Shown: positions 21,476-33,162, counted from the stretch's first letter. The stretch is 64,000 nucleotides of DNA from Oscarella lobularis (GCF_947507565.1 NC_089187.1:1364001-1428000), one strand, 5' to 3'. A program made the numbers and translations. The notes: a model not told the origin generated them from the letters alone.

Positions 21476-21830
21476 AACGTTCGAGAGAAAACAGCTGTCC
21501 GACTTTTGATACATGAGGTAGCTCTTTTCAAACGCCATTTTCTCGGCAGTGCTTTGGCGCATCGGCAAAGTCTAAACGGCTTTCGATAGAGCAGTGTGCA
21601 CGCTTTCGATCGATATATATCTTTCTTAGGCAAGAACTTTCTATTTACGAGAGAGAGCCTCTGTCCGGAAACGATTACTCCGTCCGAGGTTAGGTTAGAT
21701 GACACCCTAAAAAAACAAAGCCGTGTCTCTCCTCTCCTCGGAGTGATCGCCAAGTACTTTATTCATGGAAAACTACTTTATGGCTTAAGCTTCCAGCGCA
21801 GCCAACCATCGGCTGGCTTGGATCGTCAGG
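21476..21830. other. No recognised gene
   Basis: This is short spacer sequence upstream of the Helitron-derived block. An open plus-strand frame at 21596-21874 has no recognisable motif. Confidence 0.3.
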
Positions 21831-21849
21831 GAGCGCGAGACGCTCTCAG

Positions 21850-24360
21850 GGGTTTGATGATGTCCGAGGATTGATACGGGACCCTACCGACGTCGATCTC
21901 CGGAAGACGGTGGAGTAGAAACGACCGTAGGCAGATTTCACGTTGAAAACAGGTGGGTAGTTCGGTACAGTCCATTTTTATCTCGCACTTTCGACCGCGA
22001 CGTGAACGTCGAATACTGTAGGTCCATTTGCGCGCTGAAATACCTCATGGCGCACTTGAACAAGGGCAAAGACAAAGCTGTCTTCGGCTTGGCGAATCGG
22101 CACAGGAACGACGAAATCGCGCGGTACCAAATTGCGAGATACATTAGTACAAACGAAGGCGTTTGGCTCATGTTGCAATTTCCCATTCACGACCACTTAC
22201 CAGCAGTCGAACAACTTCAAGTCCATCTGGAAAACGGTCAGAGAACGCTGTTCAACGTTGACAACGCCCCGGACAGTGCAGCAGCACCTCCTGCTACGAC
22301 GTTGACAGGTTTCTTCGAGCTCTGCGCTACTGATGATTTTTGCCAAAAGTCTACTGTACATCGACGTTCCGCGATACTACAGATGGGTGAAAAGAAGTGA
22401 CAAAGAAGAATACAAGGTCACCTTGTGCCGGAAACTGACGCATTAGAAAGTCAACAACTTTAGGACGCATATACATACACGGTTCATCCCAGAAGCACCG
22501 AATGCTATCTTTGCGACTTCTTTTGCTTCACGTTCGAGGACCGACGTCTTTCGCAGACTTAAGAACAGTAGATGGTACAGTTTTTGATACGTACGCCGAA
22601 GCGTCCCGGGAACGCGAACTTTTCGCCGATGATCAGCATTGGCACCTCGCACTCAGAAGCAACAGTCACCGATCGTCGTTACAAAATTCGCGACATGTTT
22701 GCCATGTGCGACATGTGCGAAATTTCCGATCCTCTTCGTCTATGGGAACAGCACAAAGAAGCGATGGCCCAAGACTTCCTACGGACGCTTCGCCGACGCG
22801 CAAACGACGACAAACTACCGTACACTGACGCAATTTTCAACCGAGCTCTTCTTTGCATCAAGAACAAGCTCCTTTCGTTTCCTGGAGGAAAACCTCTCAG
22901 CGATTACCATCTGTCCAGTCCTGATCGCTCTTCAGAACAAGAGGACGACAGCCTTCCTAGAAAAATTGCCGCTGAATACTCTTATAAGACCGCTGAAATT
23001 GCAGGAACGACTGACAAGGAACGAACACTCCCTAGGGCACCGAAGAATTACTTGCTTACATGGCTCGACGATTCGATCATTTTCCTCGATGCGCCAAGAA
23101 GAACAGGAAAAACCTATTTGCTCAATCTTTTCCTTGAGAAAATACGATCGCAAGGCGACACTGCTCTCGCAGCTTCTTTGAGAATCGCAGCAACTCTCCT
23201 CACTGGCGACAAGACGGCTCACTCTGTTTTTAAAGTACCTCTAAACATCAGTCGTTACGAGCGTCCCACTTGCATCATTCAGAAGAACACTGCGCGATCG
23301 CGACTTCTCTCCCTCTCCAAAGTCGTATTGTGGGACGAATGAACCATGGCAAACAAAAAGGCACTCGAAGCATTAGACAGATCCCTGCGAGACATTCGAA
23401 ACAACGACGCACTCATGGGAGGTCTGCCTCTAATGCTCGCAGGAGACTTTAGACAAAAGCTACAGGTGATACCAAAAGGAACCAAGGCCGACGAGATCGC
23501 CGCGTGCTTAAAATACTCGCGCTCCAAGTTCGAACTTTGCGTTTGACAACGAACATGAGAGTGCATTTGTACTGAGACCGCCAGTCAGGCTCTTATTCTC
23601 AGTTACTCTTTGAAATCGGCAATGGAACAATTCCTACTGGCCCTGAAGACGTTCTTATCGACGTACCTTTCGGCACAGTAGTCCTATCACCTAGCGACCT
23701 CATACAAGCCATTTTTCCTCAAATTCACGAGCGATACAAAACTCCGCCTGGTTTGGCGAACGCGCAATTCTCGCTCCTCGAAATGACGCTCTCAATCAAA
23801 TTAACGACACTATGCTTCAACTCATACCAGAGAACGAAAAAGTCTATCTCGCCGTCGATACGAGTATGGAACCAGACGACGCTGTCAACTATCCCACCGA
23901 AGTTCTTAATTCGCTCAATCCCCCGTTCTTCCGATGTACACCTTAGCCCTAAAAGTGGGTGCCCCTATTATTCTTCTGCGAAACATTGACGCTCCGAAAT
24001 TATGCAACGGAACAAAGTTGACCGTCGCGCGACTCTGCTCCAACGTTATAGAGGCGACGATTTGCACAGGACAATACGCAGGCGAGAGTGTACTTATCCC
24101 CCCGCGCATTCCCCTAATTCCTTCCGATTGCACCATCCCGTTCAAAAGACTTCAGTTTCCCGTGAGGCTTTCCTTTGCAATGACGATCAACAAATCACAA
24201 GGACAAACGCTGAAAATGGTAGGCCTCAGTCTTCAGACAAAATTCTTTTCACACGGCCAATTCTACGTCGCCTGCTCTCGTGTAAGTTCTCCGACAAATT
24301 TTTTCGTCCTAACAGGGACTCCCAAAACAGCAAATGTAGTCTACCACGAAGTCCTTTAGC
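21850..24360 (+). pseudogene. Helitron Rep C-part and Pif1-like helicase, decayed
   Basis: Family order can be followed across several frames. It runs RRRRSPEDGG and ENRWVVRYSPFLSRTF (about 21890-21990), NVEYCRSICALKYLMAHLNK, RYISTNEGVWLMLQFPIHD and PPATTLTGFFELC. Next come LLLHVRGPTSFADLRTVDG, the Walker A APRRTGKTYLLN (about 23090), ATLLTGDKTAHSVFKVP, then LPLMLAGDFRQKLQVIPKGT. The C-terminal helicase LALKVGAPIILLRNID...FAMTINKSQGQTLKMVG...VACSRV ends near 24358. Frame changes occur near 22340, 22640, 23340 and 23530. The N-terminal HUH domain is absent. A second, degraded copy of the last motif (AACGTCGTCTACCACTAAGTC) follows at about 24429. Confidence 0.75.
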
Positions 24361-24523
24361 CCACCTTCTCCGTAACTTTCCCATCTCTCCTCAAAATCTT
24401 TTTGTAACTTACTGACGGCCCTAAAACGGCGAACGTCGTCTACCACTAAGTCATTTAGATAAAATACCTTCGTAATTCGTTCATGCCAGAAACTGTCGAT
24501 GAGCAGCACTGCTTCTTCTATGG

Positions 24524-25020
24524 TCTATCTTATTAACAGATTAAAAGACACTATGTGAAGATTTTGGCGGACTTTCGACCTTGAACTGAAAGAATTTAGT
24601 GAGAAACTTTATGGAAGACTTAAACTATCTTTTTGCATTCTGTTCTATTTCACACAGGCGTGCTCATTACAGCAAGAGTCGCCGCAAACGGTAAGACGCA
24701 AAAGTAGAAATTCTGATTTAATTAAATGACTTTTTATAAGAAACAATGCAATTACTGAGATTCCACGGTAAGCTTGACTTGCCTCCATTTGAAGAATATG
24801 CATTCATTTATGGCCCTGATGCAACCATATAAAATGGTTGCATGCCTATATGGTTTGTGATGCAACCATGTGAAATGGACGCATCCCTTTATGGCCCTGT
24901 GTGATGCATCCATTTGAAATGGTTGCATCTTTTTATGGCCCTGATGCATTCATTTAAAATAGATTCATCCCATTTTAACCCGGATGCTTCCACTTGAAGT
25001 GGATGCATCCCTTTTTGGCC
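24524..25020. repeat. Dispersed repeat copy 1 with palindromic minisatellite
   Basis: This copy is homologous over its length to 29224-29682, in the same orientation. From about 24790 it consists of units of roughly 42 bp. Each contains a palindrome of the form GATGCAACCATTT/AAATGGTTGCATC separated by TTTATGGCCCT. At least five units are visible. The unit is self-complementary, so each can form a hairpin. Confidence 0.8.
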
Positions 25021-25790
25021 CTTTAATGCGTATTCTTATCTTTTAGTGTAGTCGAATAGAAATGCATCCTTTTTGAATGGTTTTTCCAAGTGGGGTTGGT
25101 TTCATTTATGGTTTTTTGTAGCAATTATGGCATTAGCCGTTCAAGGTTCCTCGCAAGATCGACGTCGCAATGAAATCGGATTAATTAAAGAGAAAGCAAA
25201 AAATGTTCACATTTTTTGCCCAAAAACCAATTTTTTTAAGGATACGTGACCCGACGCTGACCGCCGAAGCCGTAAACAAGGCAGTTGCGGCTGTTCTTTC
25301 CTCCAAGTACAATGCGCGATCGTACAGCATGATGAGATCTCGTTGTGGTCTCCTCAAAAACATAACGATCCTGTGGGGATTTTTCAAGAGGAATCGTTCT
25401 CCAACTGGGGTATGATACTGGATTTTGAAGAGTCGTGGCCAATATTAATATTTGTGCTAGGAGGAAGAGGAGGAAGAGGAGGAAGAGGCGAAAGAGTAAA
25501 GGGCGGAAGAGAAGCACCAGCTCGAAGATCTGCTGAAACAGGTACCGAACGAAAGATTTTATGACGTCTGGCACATTATAAATTTGTTAAGATGCCTGCC
25601 CGAAAGGGCTCGGCATTTTGCATCACGAGGAATGTTCGAAGAAAGGAGCGAAAGATATTCGCGAATGTCGCTGCCTCTTCGCTTCGCGACTTTTGTCGTC
25701 AAAGCTATTCTTTGCTTTGATAAAGGCGGGAAAGGTAGAAGCTATTCCATTTAAAGGTAGGCTTTATTTCACGTTTAGAGTGTCTTTGCA
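25021..25790. other. No supported gene
   Basis: A purine run GGAGGAAGAGGAGGAAGAGG (about 25460-25490) and an open plus-strand frame rich in Gly/Arg overlap it. I recognise no family. Confidence 0.3.
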
Positions 25791-26010
25791 TACAGTGCAT
25801 CCCACGTCCATACGCAAAAAAGTCCCGGTTGATTCGGTCCACTTCCGAACGTATTTTGCAGCCGCATTTGGTTTTATCAGTGTTAGCGTAGACCAAATTT
25901 ACAGTTTCCGATGTAAAAAATGTTGACGGTTTAGTTGAGGCCCCTTCGGGGTCTCGAGCCAGTCATCCGGGTTTCCTTCGGGTACCTTTGTTTTGTCGCG
26001 TCTCGTTTGA

Positions 26011-27738
26011 ATGGCCTTTATGCTTTCTTCGTCTTCGACACCTCTCCAACCGGTGTTTCTAAACACCAACACGTCTTCGTCGACGCGCAGCGAACCAAAG
26101 TCTCCGATTCGCAACGACACGCGTCCGAAGCGTGCTTCACTTACTCGCGCATCTGCCTTCATTAGCCGAGTAAACAGGAAGTACAAGTTCAAGCCTCGTG
26201 GAGACGCAGCGAAAGGCGGTCGCACAGCCGGACATGGTCGGAAACGCACAGACGTCAGTTCTCCTCCAGAGTCGGAGGAGTCTCGAGGATGGCGCGAAGA
26301 GATGGAGATCGTTCGTAGTCGCGTTGCTCAGTGGATCACTGATCTCGATCTCAGCAATCGTCAAATGCTGGCGGCTTACTTAGCGAGCCAGAACGACCAC
26401 CTCGGCATCATCAAAGCCTGTGAAAGGGCTGCATCTGTCGTCGGCTTTAATGGTCAAACAGTTCGCCGTTGGGTCAAAGCGATAGCCGCAGAAGACGACT
26501 CCGAATGTGACGACGTTCCTGAGAAGCGGAACGGGCCCGTTTGGCTTCTGGAAGGCGAGGCGGAGCTTCAACTCATGCTGTCAGAGTACATTCGCAGTCA
26601 CAGTGTCCGGAAAGGTCAACCCAACCTCACCGTCGCCGACGTGCAGGCCTACGTCAATTCTCAGGTCCTCCCTCTTCTTGGGAATGGGAACGTGGCAGTG
26701 GGACAGGGTACCATCGACCGATGGATGACTCGTCTGGGCTTCTCCGTAACCAAGTACAAAAAGGGGGTTTACATTGATGGACATGAAAGGGCTGACGTCG
26801 TCCAATACCGTAAAGAATACATGGATCGGATGGAAAACTTTGACAGGCGAAATCTTGTCAGAGTCTATCACGACGAGTGCATCTTCCACTCAAACGACGA
26901 TCAGCAGTTCTTCTTGTGCGACGGATCATTCAATCCTGTGAAGTCGAAATCAGAGGGACGGGCCATCATGGTCTCCGACTTCATAGTGGAGGCCGACAAT
27001 GCCTTTCTAGAAGACGCAGAGCGCCAACTGACTGCAAGAGAGTACCTGGAAGTCGGAAACAGCAGAGAAGGGTACTGGAATGCTGATCGATTCAAGGATC
27101 AGATGTCGAAAGCAATCGACATCTTCAATTCCAAGTACCCTGGATGCAAAGCTCTGTTTGTCCTTGACAACAGCCCCTGCCATCGCCGCATGCCCAGTGA
27201 CGCCCTCAATGCAAACGCAATGAACAAGGGGCCAGGAGAAAAGCAACCAGTCATGCACGAGACTCAGTGGGACGGGAAGGCTCAATCGTTGGTGGACGAG
27301 AACGGCACACCTAAGGGTTTAGAGTGGGTGCTCGTTGAAAGAGGAGTCGATGTGCGAGGCAAGAGCAAAGAGGAACTTCGCAATATTCTGGCGTCGCATG
27401 AAGACTTCCGGTCCGAAGCCAATGAAATCGAGCGACTGGTCCTCCACTCTGGGCATGAGGTGATTTACCTGCCGAAGTTTCATTGCGAGCTCAATCCGAT
27501 CGAACGTGTCTGGTGTTCCGCAAAACAGTACACGCGGTCACACTGCGATTACACGATCCGAGGGCTGCGCTTAACGATTCCTGCGAGTCTCAGCCGACTT
27601 GCCGCGAGCACAATTCAGGGCTTCTTTCACGGCATCCGCCAGTACGAGAAGCTCTACAGGGAAGGCCTGTTCGGAGAGGCCCTGGAAAAAGCGATGCACG
27701 TGTACAAGTCCCACCGGAGAGTTTCCGTTGGAAACTAA
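26011..27738 (+). CDS. DDE transposase, IS630/Tc1-like
   Basis: This is an uninterrupted 575-codon frame. The N-terminus is Ser/Thr/Arg-rich and basic. A helical region (about 100-240) includes VGFNGQTVRRWVKAI, probably an HTH. The catalytic core shows VYHDECIFHSNDDQ (Asp at about 287), ALFVLDNSPCHR (Asp at about 384) and KFHCELNPIERVW (Glu at about 497), giving a DDE triad in the IS630/Tc1 pattern. The C-terminus ends in KSHRRVSVGN. The protein is presumed to bind the 26-bp TIRs and cut and paste the element at TA. The related copy at 39580-41330 is broken, whereas this one is intact. Confidence 0.8.
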   Translation: MAFMLSSSSTPLQPVFLNTNTSSSTRSEPKSPIRNDTRPKRASLTRASAFISRVNRKYKFKPRGDAAKGGRTAGHGRKRTDVSSPPESEESRGWREEMEIVRSRVAQWITDLDLSNRQMLAAYLASQNDHLGIIKACERAASVVGFNGQTVRRWVKAIAAEDDSECDDVPEKRNGPVWLLEGEAELQLMLSEYIRSHSVRKGQPNLTVADVQAYVNSQVLPLLGNGNVAVGQGTIDRWMTRLGFSVTKYKKGVYIDGHERADVVQYRKEYMDRMENFDRRNLVRVYHDECIFHSNDDQQFFLCDGSFNPVKSKSEGRAIMVSDFIVEADNAFLEDAERQLTAREYLEVGNSREGYWNADRFKDQMSKAIDIFNSKYPGCKALFVLDNSPCHRRMPSDALNANAMNKGPGEKQPVMHETQWDGKAQSLVDENGTPKGLEWVLVERGVDVRGKSKEELRNILASHEDFRSEANEIERLVLHSGHEVIYLPKFHCELNPIERVWCSAKQYTRSHCDYTIRGLRLTIPASLSRLAASTIQGFFHGIRQYEKLYREGLFGEALEKAMHVYKSHRRVSVGN

Positions 27739-27823
27739 GTGGGCACCCTCGCCTTTTCCAAAGGCAACCCCCGGCTTTTCTAAAAGCCACCAAAATGTAA
27801 CATGTTAAGAGAGTCAATTTCCT

Positions 27824-28485
27824 TTATTGAATTCGGGCTTTTTTTGGCTGCAAAATAGAGTAAGAATCGTCGCTATCCTCTTCTTGGACTTCAGGAGACG
27901 GCGCGATTGTGGAGCACGGAGAAAGCTCTGCCGTTGTGTCTCCGGGGCTGTCCGTTGGCAAATCCTTTTCCGGTGTCTCTGGGACCAACGTTACCTCCTC
28001 CTCGTCAAAGGAGCCGTAGTCGAGGAAGTCCGGGTTAAGCCTCAGAGCCTCAATCTCCGTGAAGAGTCGGTAGCACGTCTCCAATAGACGGACAGTCGAC
28101 TCGACTGCAGCGACAGTGATCTTGCAGTCACAGACGCGATATCTCCAGCTTCTAGAACCGCCCCCGTCGCTCGAATAAGGCAATCCGATGAGTGTCCTGC
28201 AAATAGCAAAATTAAAAAATCCCCAAAAAGTTATTAACAAATGAAATACCCATTGATTGTTACTAGGCTGTCGTCAATAGACGCCGAAAGTACTCGAGCG
28301 ACGTCCCTGTGTACGTGGCCAATTTTGTCGCGGCCCAACCAAACGCTGATCGCGTTGCGATCGTCGAAGTTTGTTCTTTCACGGTAAAAATCCACGACTC
28401 GACCGTCTTGAAGTTCGTCGTACCCAGAATACAGCCGCACTCCTCTAATTTGGCTCACAAACGAGAAAACTGGAAAGGGAGGCAT
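27824..28485 (-). CDS. HIRAN-domain protein 1 (transposon passenger)
   Basis: There are two exons: 28485-28250 (MPPFPVFSFVSQIRGVRLYS...) and 28198-27824. Exon 1 is essentially a HIRAN domain: IRGVRLY, RERTNFDDRNAISVW, DKIGHVHRDVARVLSASI. The intron is short, splits a Gly codon and has GT-AG ends. Exon 2 opens TLIGLPYSSDGGGSRSWRYR, a motif shared with the HIRAN proteins at 38545-39262 and 41360-42348, followed by an acidic tail rich in E, D, P and S. In HLTF, HIRAN binds 3' ends of single-stranded DNA. A role here at transposon ends or forks is inference only. Confidence 0.75.
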
Positions 28486-29012
28486 TTTGGAAGTCTCGCG
28501 TACGCTAGCAATGCTACACGTGGTTTTCCATGTGTATCGAGCGTTTCGGCGTTAATCGCTCGAAAGCGAATGGAGAAAAGATTACTCTTCAGCGTGTGCC
28601 GCTGAGTGATTCGACAGATATGCTTCCGTTTAGCCACACATTAGCCTAACGTAATTTTGCCACGCCCTACACGAAAGTCCTCCCACGGCCGACACTGATA
28701 TTGTTCGGCGAAGCCGGCGACGTCCTCAAGCATTCCAAGACAATAAGAAAGACGTTGCGATTGACGGCTGCCAGTAGAAGTAACTCGCTAGTGTCAGAAA
28801 TAGCCTAACGCTGTTATACGTCATGGTTGCTATCGTGTCGTCTAGCGGCAAAACGAAATGCACAACAACGGAATGAAGCACCTCAGCAGGCCTGCATAGG
28901 ACTGAAGAACACATCCAGGTAGGTAGTATGTTTTATTTTCCCTCAAAAGAATACAAACGCTTGCAAAAACTACTGCCCCGCCCATTTGCGTTTGGACGTG
29001 GGATGCACTGTA

Positions 29013-29223
29013 TGTATCTTATTTTTTGGGTATTCGCCATCTTTCTTTTCTTCTTCGACGTCTTTCTGGTCGTTGTCCTTTGGACGCGACGTCTGTCATT
29101 TTGTCATCACTCGAAATCGATCAATCGCTGAGGCAAAGAAATTTTGCTATGAAAAATTCTTTCTGTTTTAGGAAACCGGGATGTTGAATAGTCTATGCTG
29201 TCATGAAGGTAAAAATTTTTAAG
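29013..29223. other. Spacer between the element and the dispersed repeat
   Basis: This is the flank of the Tc1/IS630-type insertion. No gene is seen. Confidence 0.3.
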
Positions 29224-29682
29224 CTATCTTATTAACAGAGTAAAAAACATTATGTGAGGAAGGTGGCGAGTTTTGACAGTGAACTGAAAGTATTTGGTGA
29301 GAAACTTTATGGAAGACTTAAAAGATCTTTTATTTCACACAGGCGCTCTAATTACATCAGGTGACGCCGCGAACGGTGAGACGCAAAAGTGGAAATTCTT
29401 ATTTTAATTCAATGACTTTTTATTAGAAACAATGCAATTTCTGCGGTATCACGGTAGGTTTGACTTGCGTCCATTAGAAATAAGCATTCTTTTATGGCCC
29501 TGATGCAGCCATTTAAAATGGTTGCATGCCTTTATGGCTTTGTGATGCATCCATTTAAAATGGACGCATCCCTTTATGGCCCTGTGTGATGCATCCATTT
29601 GAAACGGTTGCATCTTTTTATGGCACTGATGAATCCATTTGAAATAGATTTATCCCATTTCAACCCGGATGCGTCAATTTAA
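29224..29682. repeat. Dispersed repeat copy 2 with palindromic minisatellite
   Basis: This is the second copy of the 24524-25020 repeat, same orientation, with units such as GATGCATCCATTTAAAATGG. The last unit is cut after GGATGCGTCAATTTAA, where the Kolobok-like left terminus starts. A TTAA in the palindrome centre therefore apparently served as target. Confidence 0.75.
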
Positions 29683-30169
29683 AAGGGGCACTGACACGGC
29701 AAAAAAACTTTATCGTAATCGTTAGGTGTTACCTTAAGATGAAGCGAATGGGTATTCGTTTAGGCAGCGGGGTCTTCGTTCGAGAGATACGGCTATTTTC
29801 TTCCGTAATAACGCGCGCTGCAGTTTTCCACTAGAGAAACGTGTTCCATCAGATCCCGGATACGCAACATGTCTGGGTCGTAACGAAGACATCGAAGCTT
29901 GCTTCTCCATTCTGCCGTGCCAGCTTTCCTTAGAAGAGGTAACTGGACCACCTAGTCTCCACTCGTTGTCCATACTGCGTCCGTACGCGTCGTTTTCAGA
30001 GTCACGTGCCGAACAAAAATCGATGTTCCTAGCATCTCTGAGGATGCTAGCCGCTTCGGAAAAGCAACGACATTGACGCGGACCCTTCTATAAACTAGCC
30101 CCATACCCTAGTCAGCGCAATACTGCTTGCAGTACAGCACTGTGTTTTCAGCGTACTTTGGTATAGTGT

Positions 30170-32702
30170 ATGCCAAACTGCGTGAAGTGCAAGAAGCGGT
30201 TCAGAAAGGATTCGGGAGTGCGGTGGTTGTGCTTTCCGCGGAATCTAGCAAAAAAGAGCCATTTGGTTGCAGCGATTGCGTTTGCGAAAGAGAGAGACGT
30301 CACACCTTCCTCACGAGTCTGCTCTGAGCATTTTTCGGAAGACGCATGTACCGATATCGCTGCTGACAAAAAAAGGGAAAAGGCCATTCACGAATATTGA
30401 AAGTGGGTGCTCTACCTGAAGTGTGTACTCCGAGGAGAAAAGGTGAAAGGGCAAAACAGGAGCATGGAGAAAAGCTAGAGAAGCCAATTTTGTACGAATT
30501 TAAACTAAATTTTTATAAGAAAGCTGATTATTATTTTTACAATTCAGGACTCGGATCATTCGAAATCACAAATGTGTGACAGTGAAACTATTGCAGTACT
30601 ATGCACTTCAGCTGATCATTCTTACTCAAAAGCACCCAAGGAACTTGAAGCCCCTGCATCACCTATACCTGAACCGTCTATTGACCAAACAATTTCGCTA
30701 AAAGAAAAGAGTGAAAGTGAAACCGTTGAAATACTATGCACTGATGCCGATTATTTTTACTCAAAAGCACCTACGGAACTTGAAACCCCTGCATCACCTG
30801 CAGACGACTTTTCAGTTGTCAGTGACTATGACTACAACGAGGATGAATGGCCACAAGGTACTGTAATTAGTTTTATCGTCAAGTTGTCACTTGTTTGTTG
30901 CATTTAGATGGGAAGCGATCTATTGGATGCCAGTGGGATCCAAGCGATTTTTTTGAAAATGCCGTTTCAGAAGCCTCGTTGCCACCTCTCAGCGCCGTCA
31001 TCGGGCACATCCCAGATGACTCTACGCGCGAGAAAGACCGTCGCTCTTCACTCTCTGGTAGAGTCATCCGGTACGAGTCCGGTGAGGGAGTCTGGCGACA
31101 AGGCTACACGTACCTTTACGTCAAATGAAATGGAAATTTTGAGTGCCAGCGAGTATAGCAGCGATGAAGATGCCGGTGCAGTTAGGGACAAGACGGACAT
31201 ATCTTTCGCTAGGGTCGATGACCTTGACACTAGTCTTTCTGACATTGAACAACTTGAAGGTCCAAGCGTTGACAAGGAGCAAAAATATTTAGTTTTTCGT
31301 AGCTGCTTGAAAAGTCTTCTCAAACTGGCTCGTTGCCTTAATGCGATAAGGTTATCTTATCACGTAAGGAAATTCTTCTAGGATCTCATCTAACAGTCCA
31401 CTCTACATGCATCCAGGGACACAGCAGCACGTGGTCTTCGCAACCTATGATTAATGGAATGGCGGCGGGAAATCTCCTTCTACCCGCCGCCATTTTGTTC
31501 AGTGGATCTACCTACGCCAAGTTTTCCCAAGCTGCTGGAATACTGAAAATGCCCATCATTTGTGAGAGGGAATTCTATCGCATTCAAAACGAATATTTGT
31601 TTGACTTCATCAACGAAGCCTTGCACAGCGAGATAACGACAGAATAGCGGTACTTTTTCAGAATCAGGAGATTCGTCTTTGTGGAGATGGCAGATGTGAT
31701 ACACCTGGCCACTCCGCTAAGTATGGAACTTACTCACTGATGGAGGAAGCGAGTGGGCTGATTGTTTGCTGCGAAGTTGTTTAGGTCGGCGAGGCAGTGA
31801 GAAATGCGCACACAGGTGAAATAGATCCAAGTAGAACTGTAGCGTATTCACAAAATTTAGAAATGGAGGGCCTTATAATAGCACTTCATTACGTTGAAAG
31901 TAGTGTTGTTGGAGGGGTGGAAGTTTTGGCTACCGATAGGCATGTACAAATTGCCAGTTTTATGAGAAAGCAACGCCAACACATTAGCCACCAATTTGAC
32001 GTTTGGCACATGTCGAAAAGCATAATGAAGCGCTTGGGGAAAATAGCGGATACAAAGCAGGGCTCAGAACTCCGGCAGTGGATACCGGCTATTAATAATC
32101 ACATGTGGTGGTCAGCTGCGGAAAAATGCCACGGTGCTCCTAGAAAAATGGAAATCTATACTGCATCACATTAGAAACATCCACACCTGGGCGAGATCTA
32201 CGCGATATTTAAAATGCTGTCATGGCGCCTTAGGAGAGAATGACCAAAAGCAGTGGCTATCGTCAACCTCGGTAGCTCTCCAGGGTTTAAAAAAATTGTG
32301 CAAGACAAACGCATTTTAAAAGATATGCAACAAATGACACAGTTTTGTCATACTGGTAATTTAGAGGTGTTTCACAGTATGATGCTGAAGTACTCTCCTA
32401 AACGACAGCACTTCAGCCATAGCGGAATGATAGCCAGAACACGTTTGGCGGTTCTTGATAACAACGAAAATGCCAACAGGAATCAGTCTACTACTAGTGC
32501 AGGAAATGAAAGGTATAAAGTAGACTGGGGTCGGCGGAAGGAGTGGTTTGCGAAGGAGGTGAATGAAAGGAAAGATTATTCCTATTTGAGTGGTATGATG
32601 AGGATGTGGTTCGTGCAAGGCGTCAAGACAAAGGTCCTCGGCTTCACGCTTAACTCCAAAGCGTGCAGATGGCATACAACTCACAATTGCTTCAAAACCT
32701 AA
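30170..32702 (+). pseudogene. THAP-domain transposase (Kolobok-like), broken into several frames
   Basis: Start at 30170: MPNCVKCKKRFRKDSGVRWL followed by LCFPRN and VCSEHFSEDAC, a C-x2-C...C-x2-H THAP finger. Acidic linkers follow (30572-30860; repeated SADHSYSKAPKELE / DADYFYSKAPTELE). The core includes MAAGNLLLPAAILFSGSTYAK (31459), VEVLATDRHVQIASFMRKQ and HQFDVWHMSKSIMKRLGKIA (about 31917-32050). It continues FCHTGNLEVFHSMMLKYSPK (about 32342-32402) and ends about 32702. The last two motifs are typical of a metazoan transposase family that I assign to Kolobok with moderate confidence. Stops and frame changes between segments (for example near 31380, 31650 and 32174) are partly introns, but some look like decay. 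Confidence 0.5.
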
Positions 32703-32882
32703 ACCAGATAAAGAAGAGAAAGAGAGAGATGGTAAGACGTCATTCCACAAGAATGCAAATCTGGACAAATTAACATTTATTTAGTGACGTGTTTGTTTTA
32801 TTGCTATACTGAAAGAGAATAGTTGAAGTTCTATAAGATACGTTGCATATTGCCATTGTCGAAGGTTCGAAAGCCCTATGAG

Positions 32883-33101
32883 CTACGCAGGCCACTGATA
32901 TCCCAATTCTTCTTCTTGTTCATTTCCTATGACTTCTTCCTCGGCTTCTTGGAAGCCTGTGTAAGTGCCATCGGGTGAAAGGTACTGGTCTCTTATTTTG
33001 AAGACAACGCAAGCTGGCAAGACCATTCTTACACCTCTGCCCATTCGCTCATGGGTCCAATAGACAAATTGTCTATAAGCAGAAAGCCTAAGAACTCTCA
33101 A
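32883..33101 (-). CDS. P2X7 C-terminal-domain-like exon
   Basis: Read leftwards: VLRLSAYRQFVYWTHERMG, then VLPACVVFKIRDQYLSPDG and TYTGF. This follows the pattern of the intracellular C-terminal domain of vertebrate P2X7 (LR..AYR....W...ILPSC..W.IR..FP...G.YSGF). Such domains occur as stand-alone proteins in invertebrate genomes. The usual upstream cysteine exons are not found to the right, where an integrase begins, so it is partial. An acidic tail (EAEEEVIGNEQEEELG) follows. Its position tail-to-tail with the THAP transposase resembles the passenger arrangement of other elements here. Confidence 0.5.
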   Translation of the reverse strand: MRVLRLSAYRQFVYWTHERMGRGVRMVLPACVVFKIRDQYLSPDGTYTGFQEAEEEVIGNEQEEELGYQWPA

Positions 33102-33162
33102 AGAATAACACCACTGCTAATAGTAGTCGACACTTGTTCTGCGAATTTGTAGCCGGCTTGGC

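Larger units (their letters stand above)
25793..29010 (+). mobile_element. Tc1/IS630-type transposon carrying transposase and HIRAN gene
   Basis: The left terminus CAGTGCATCCCACGTCCA (25793 onward) matches the inverted right terminus ending at 29010 over about 26 bp with one mismatch. Both sides are bounded by TA (25791-25792 and 29011-29012), the target duplication of the Tc1/mariner superfamily. Inside are an intact transposase (26011-27738, +) and, convergent with it across an 85-bp gap, a HIRAN-domain gene (27824-28485, -). Length is 3218 bp. With both ends and an uninterrupted transposase, this is the most complete element in the window. Confidence 0.8.
29683..33101 (+). mobile_element. 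THAP/Kolobok-like transposon, right end not found
   Basis: The left end is AAGGGGCACTGACACGGC directly after TTAA (29679-29682), as expected for Kolobok-type targets. It contains a decayed THAP transposase (30170-32702, +) and, convergent with it, a short P2X7-C-terminal-like exon (32883-33101, -). The right terminus and matching TTAA were not located. Another gene (33163-34100) adjoins it, so the right part is probably lost. Confidence 0.5.
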
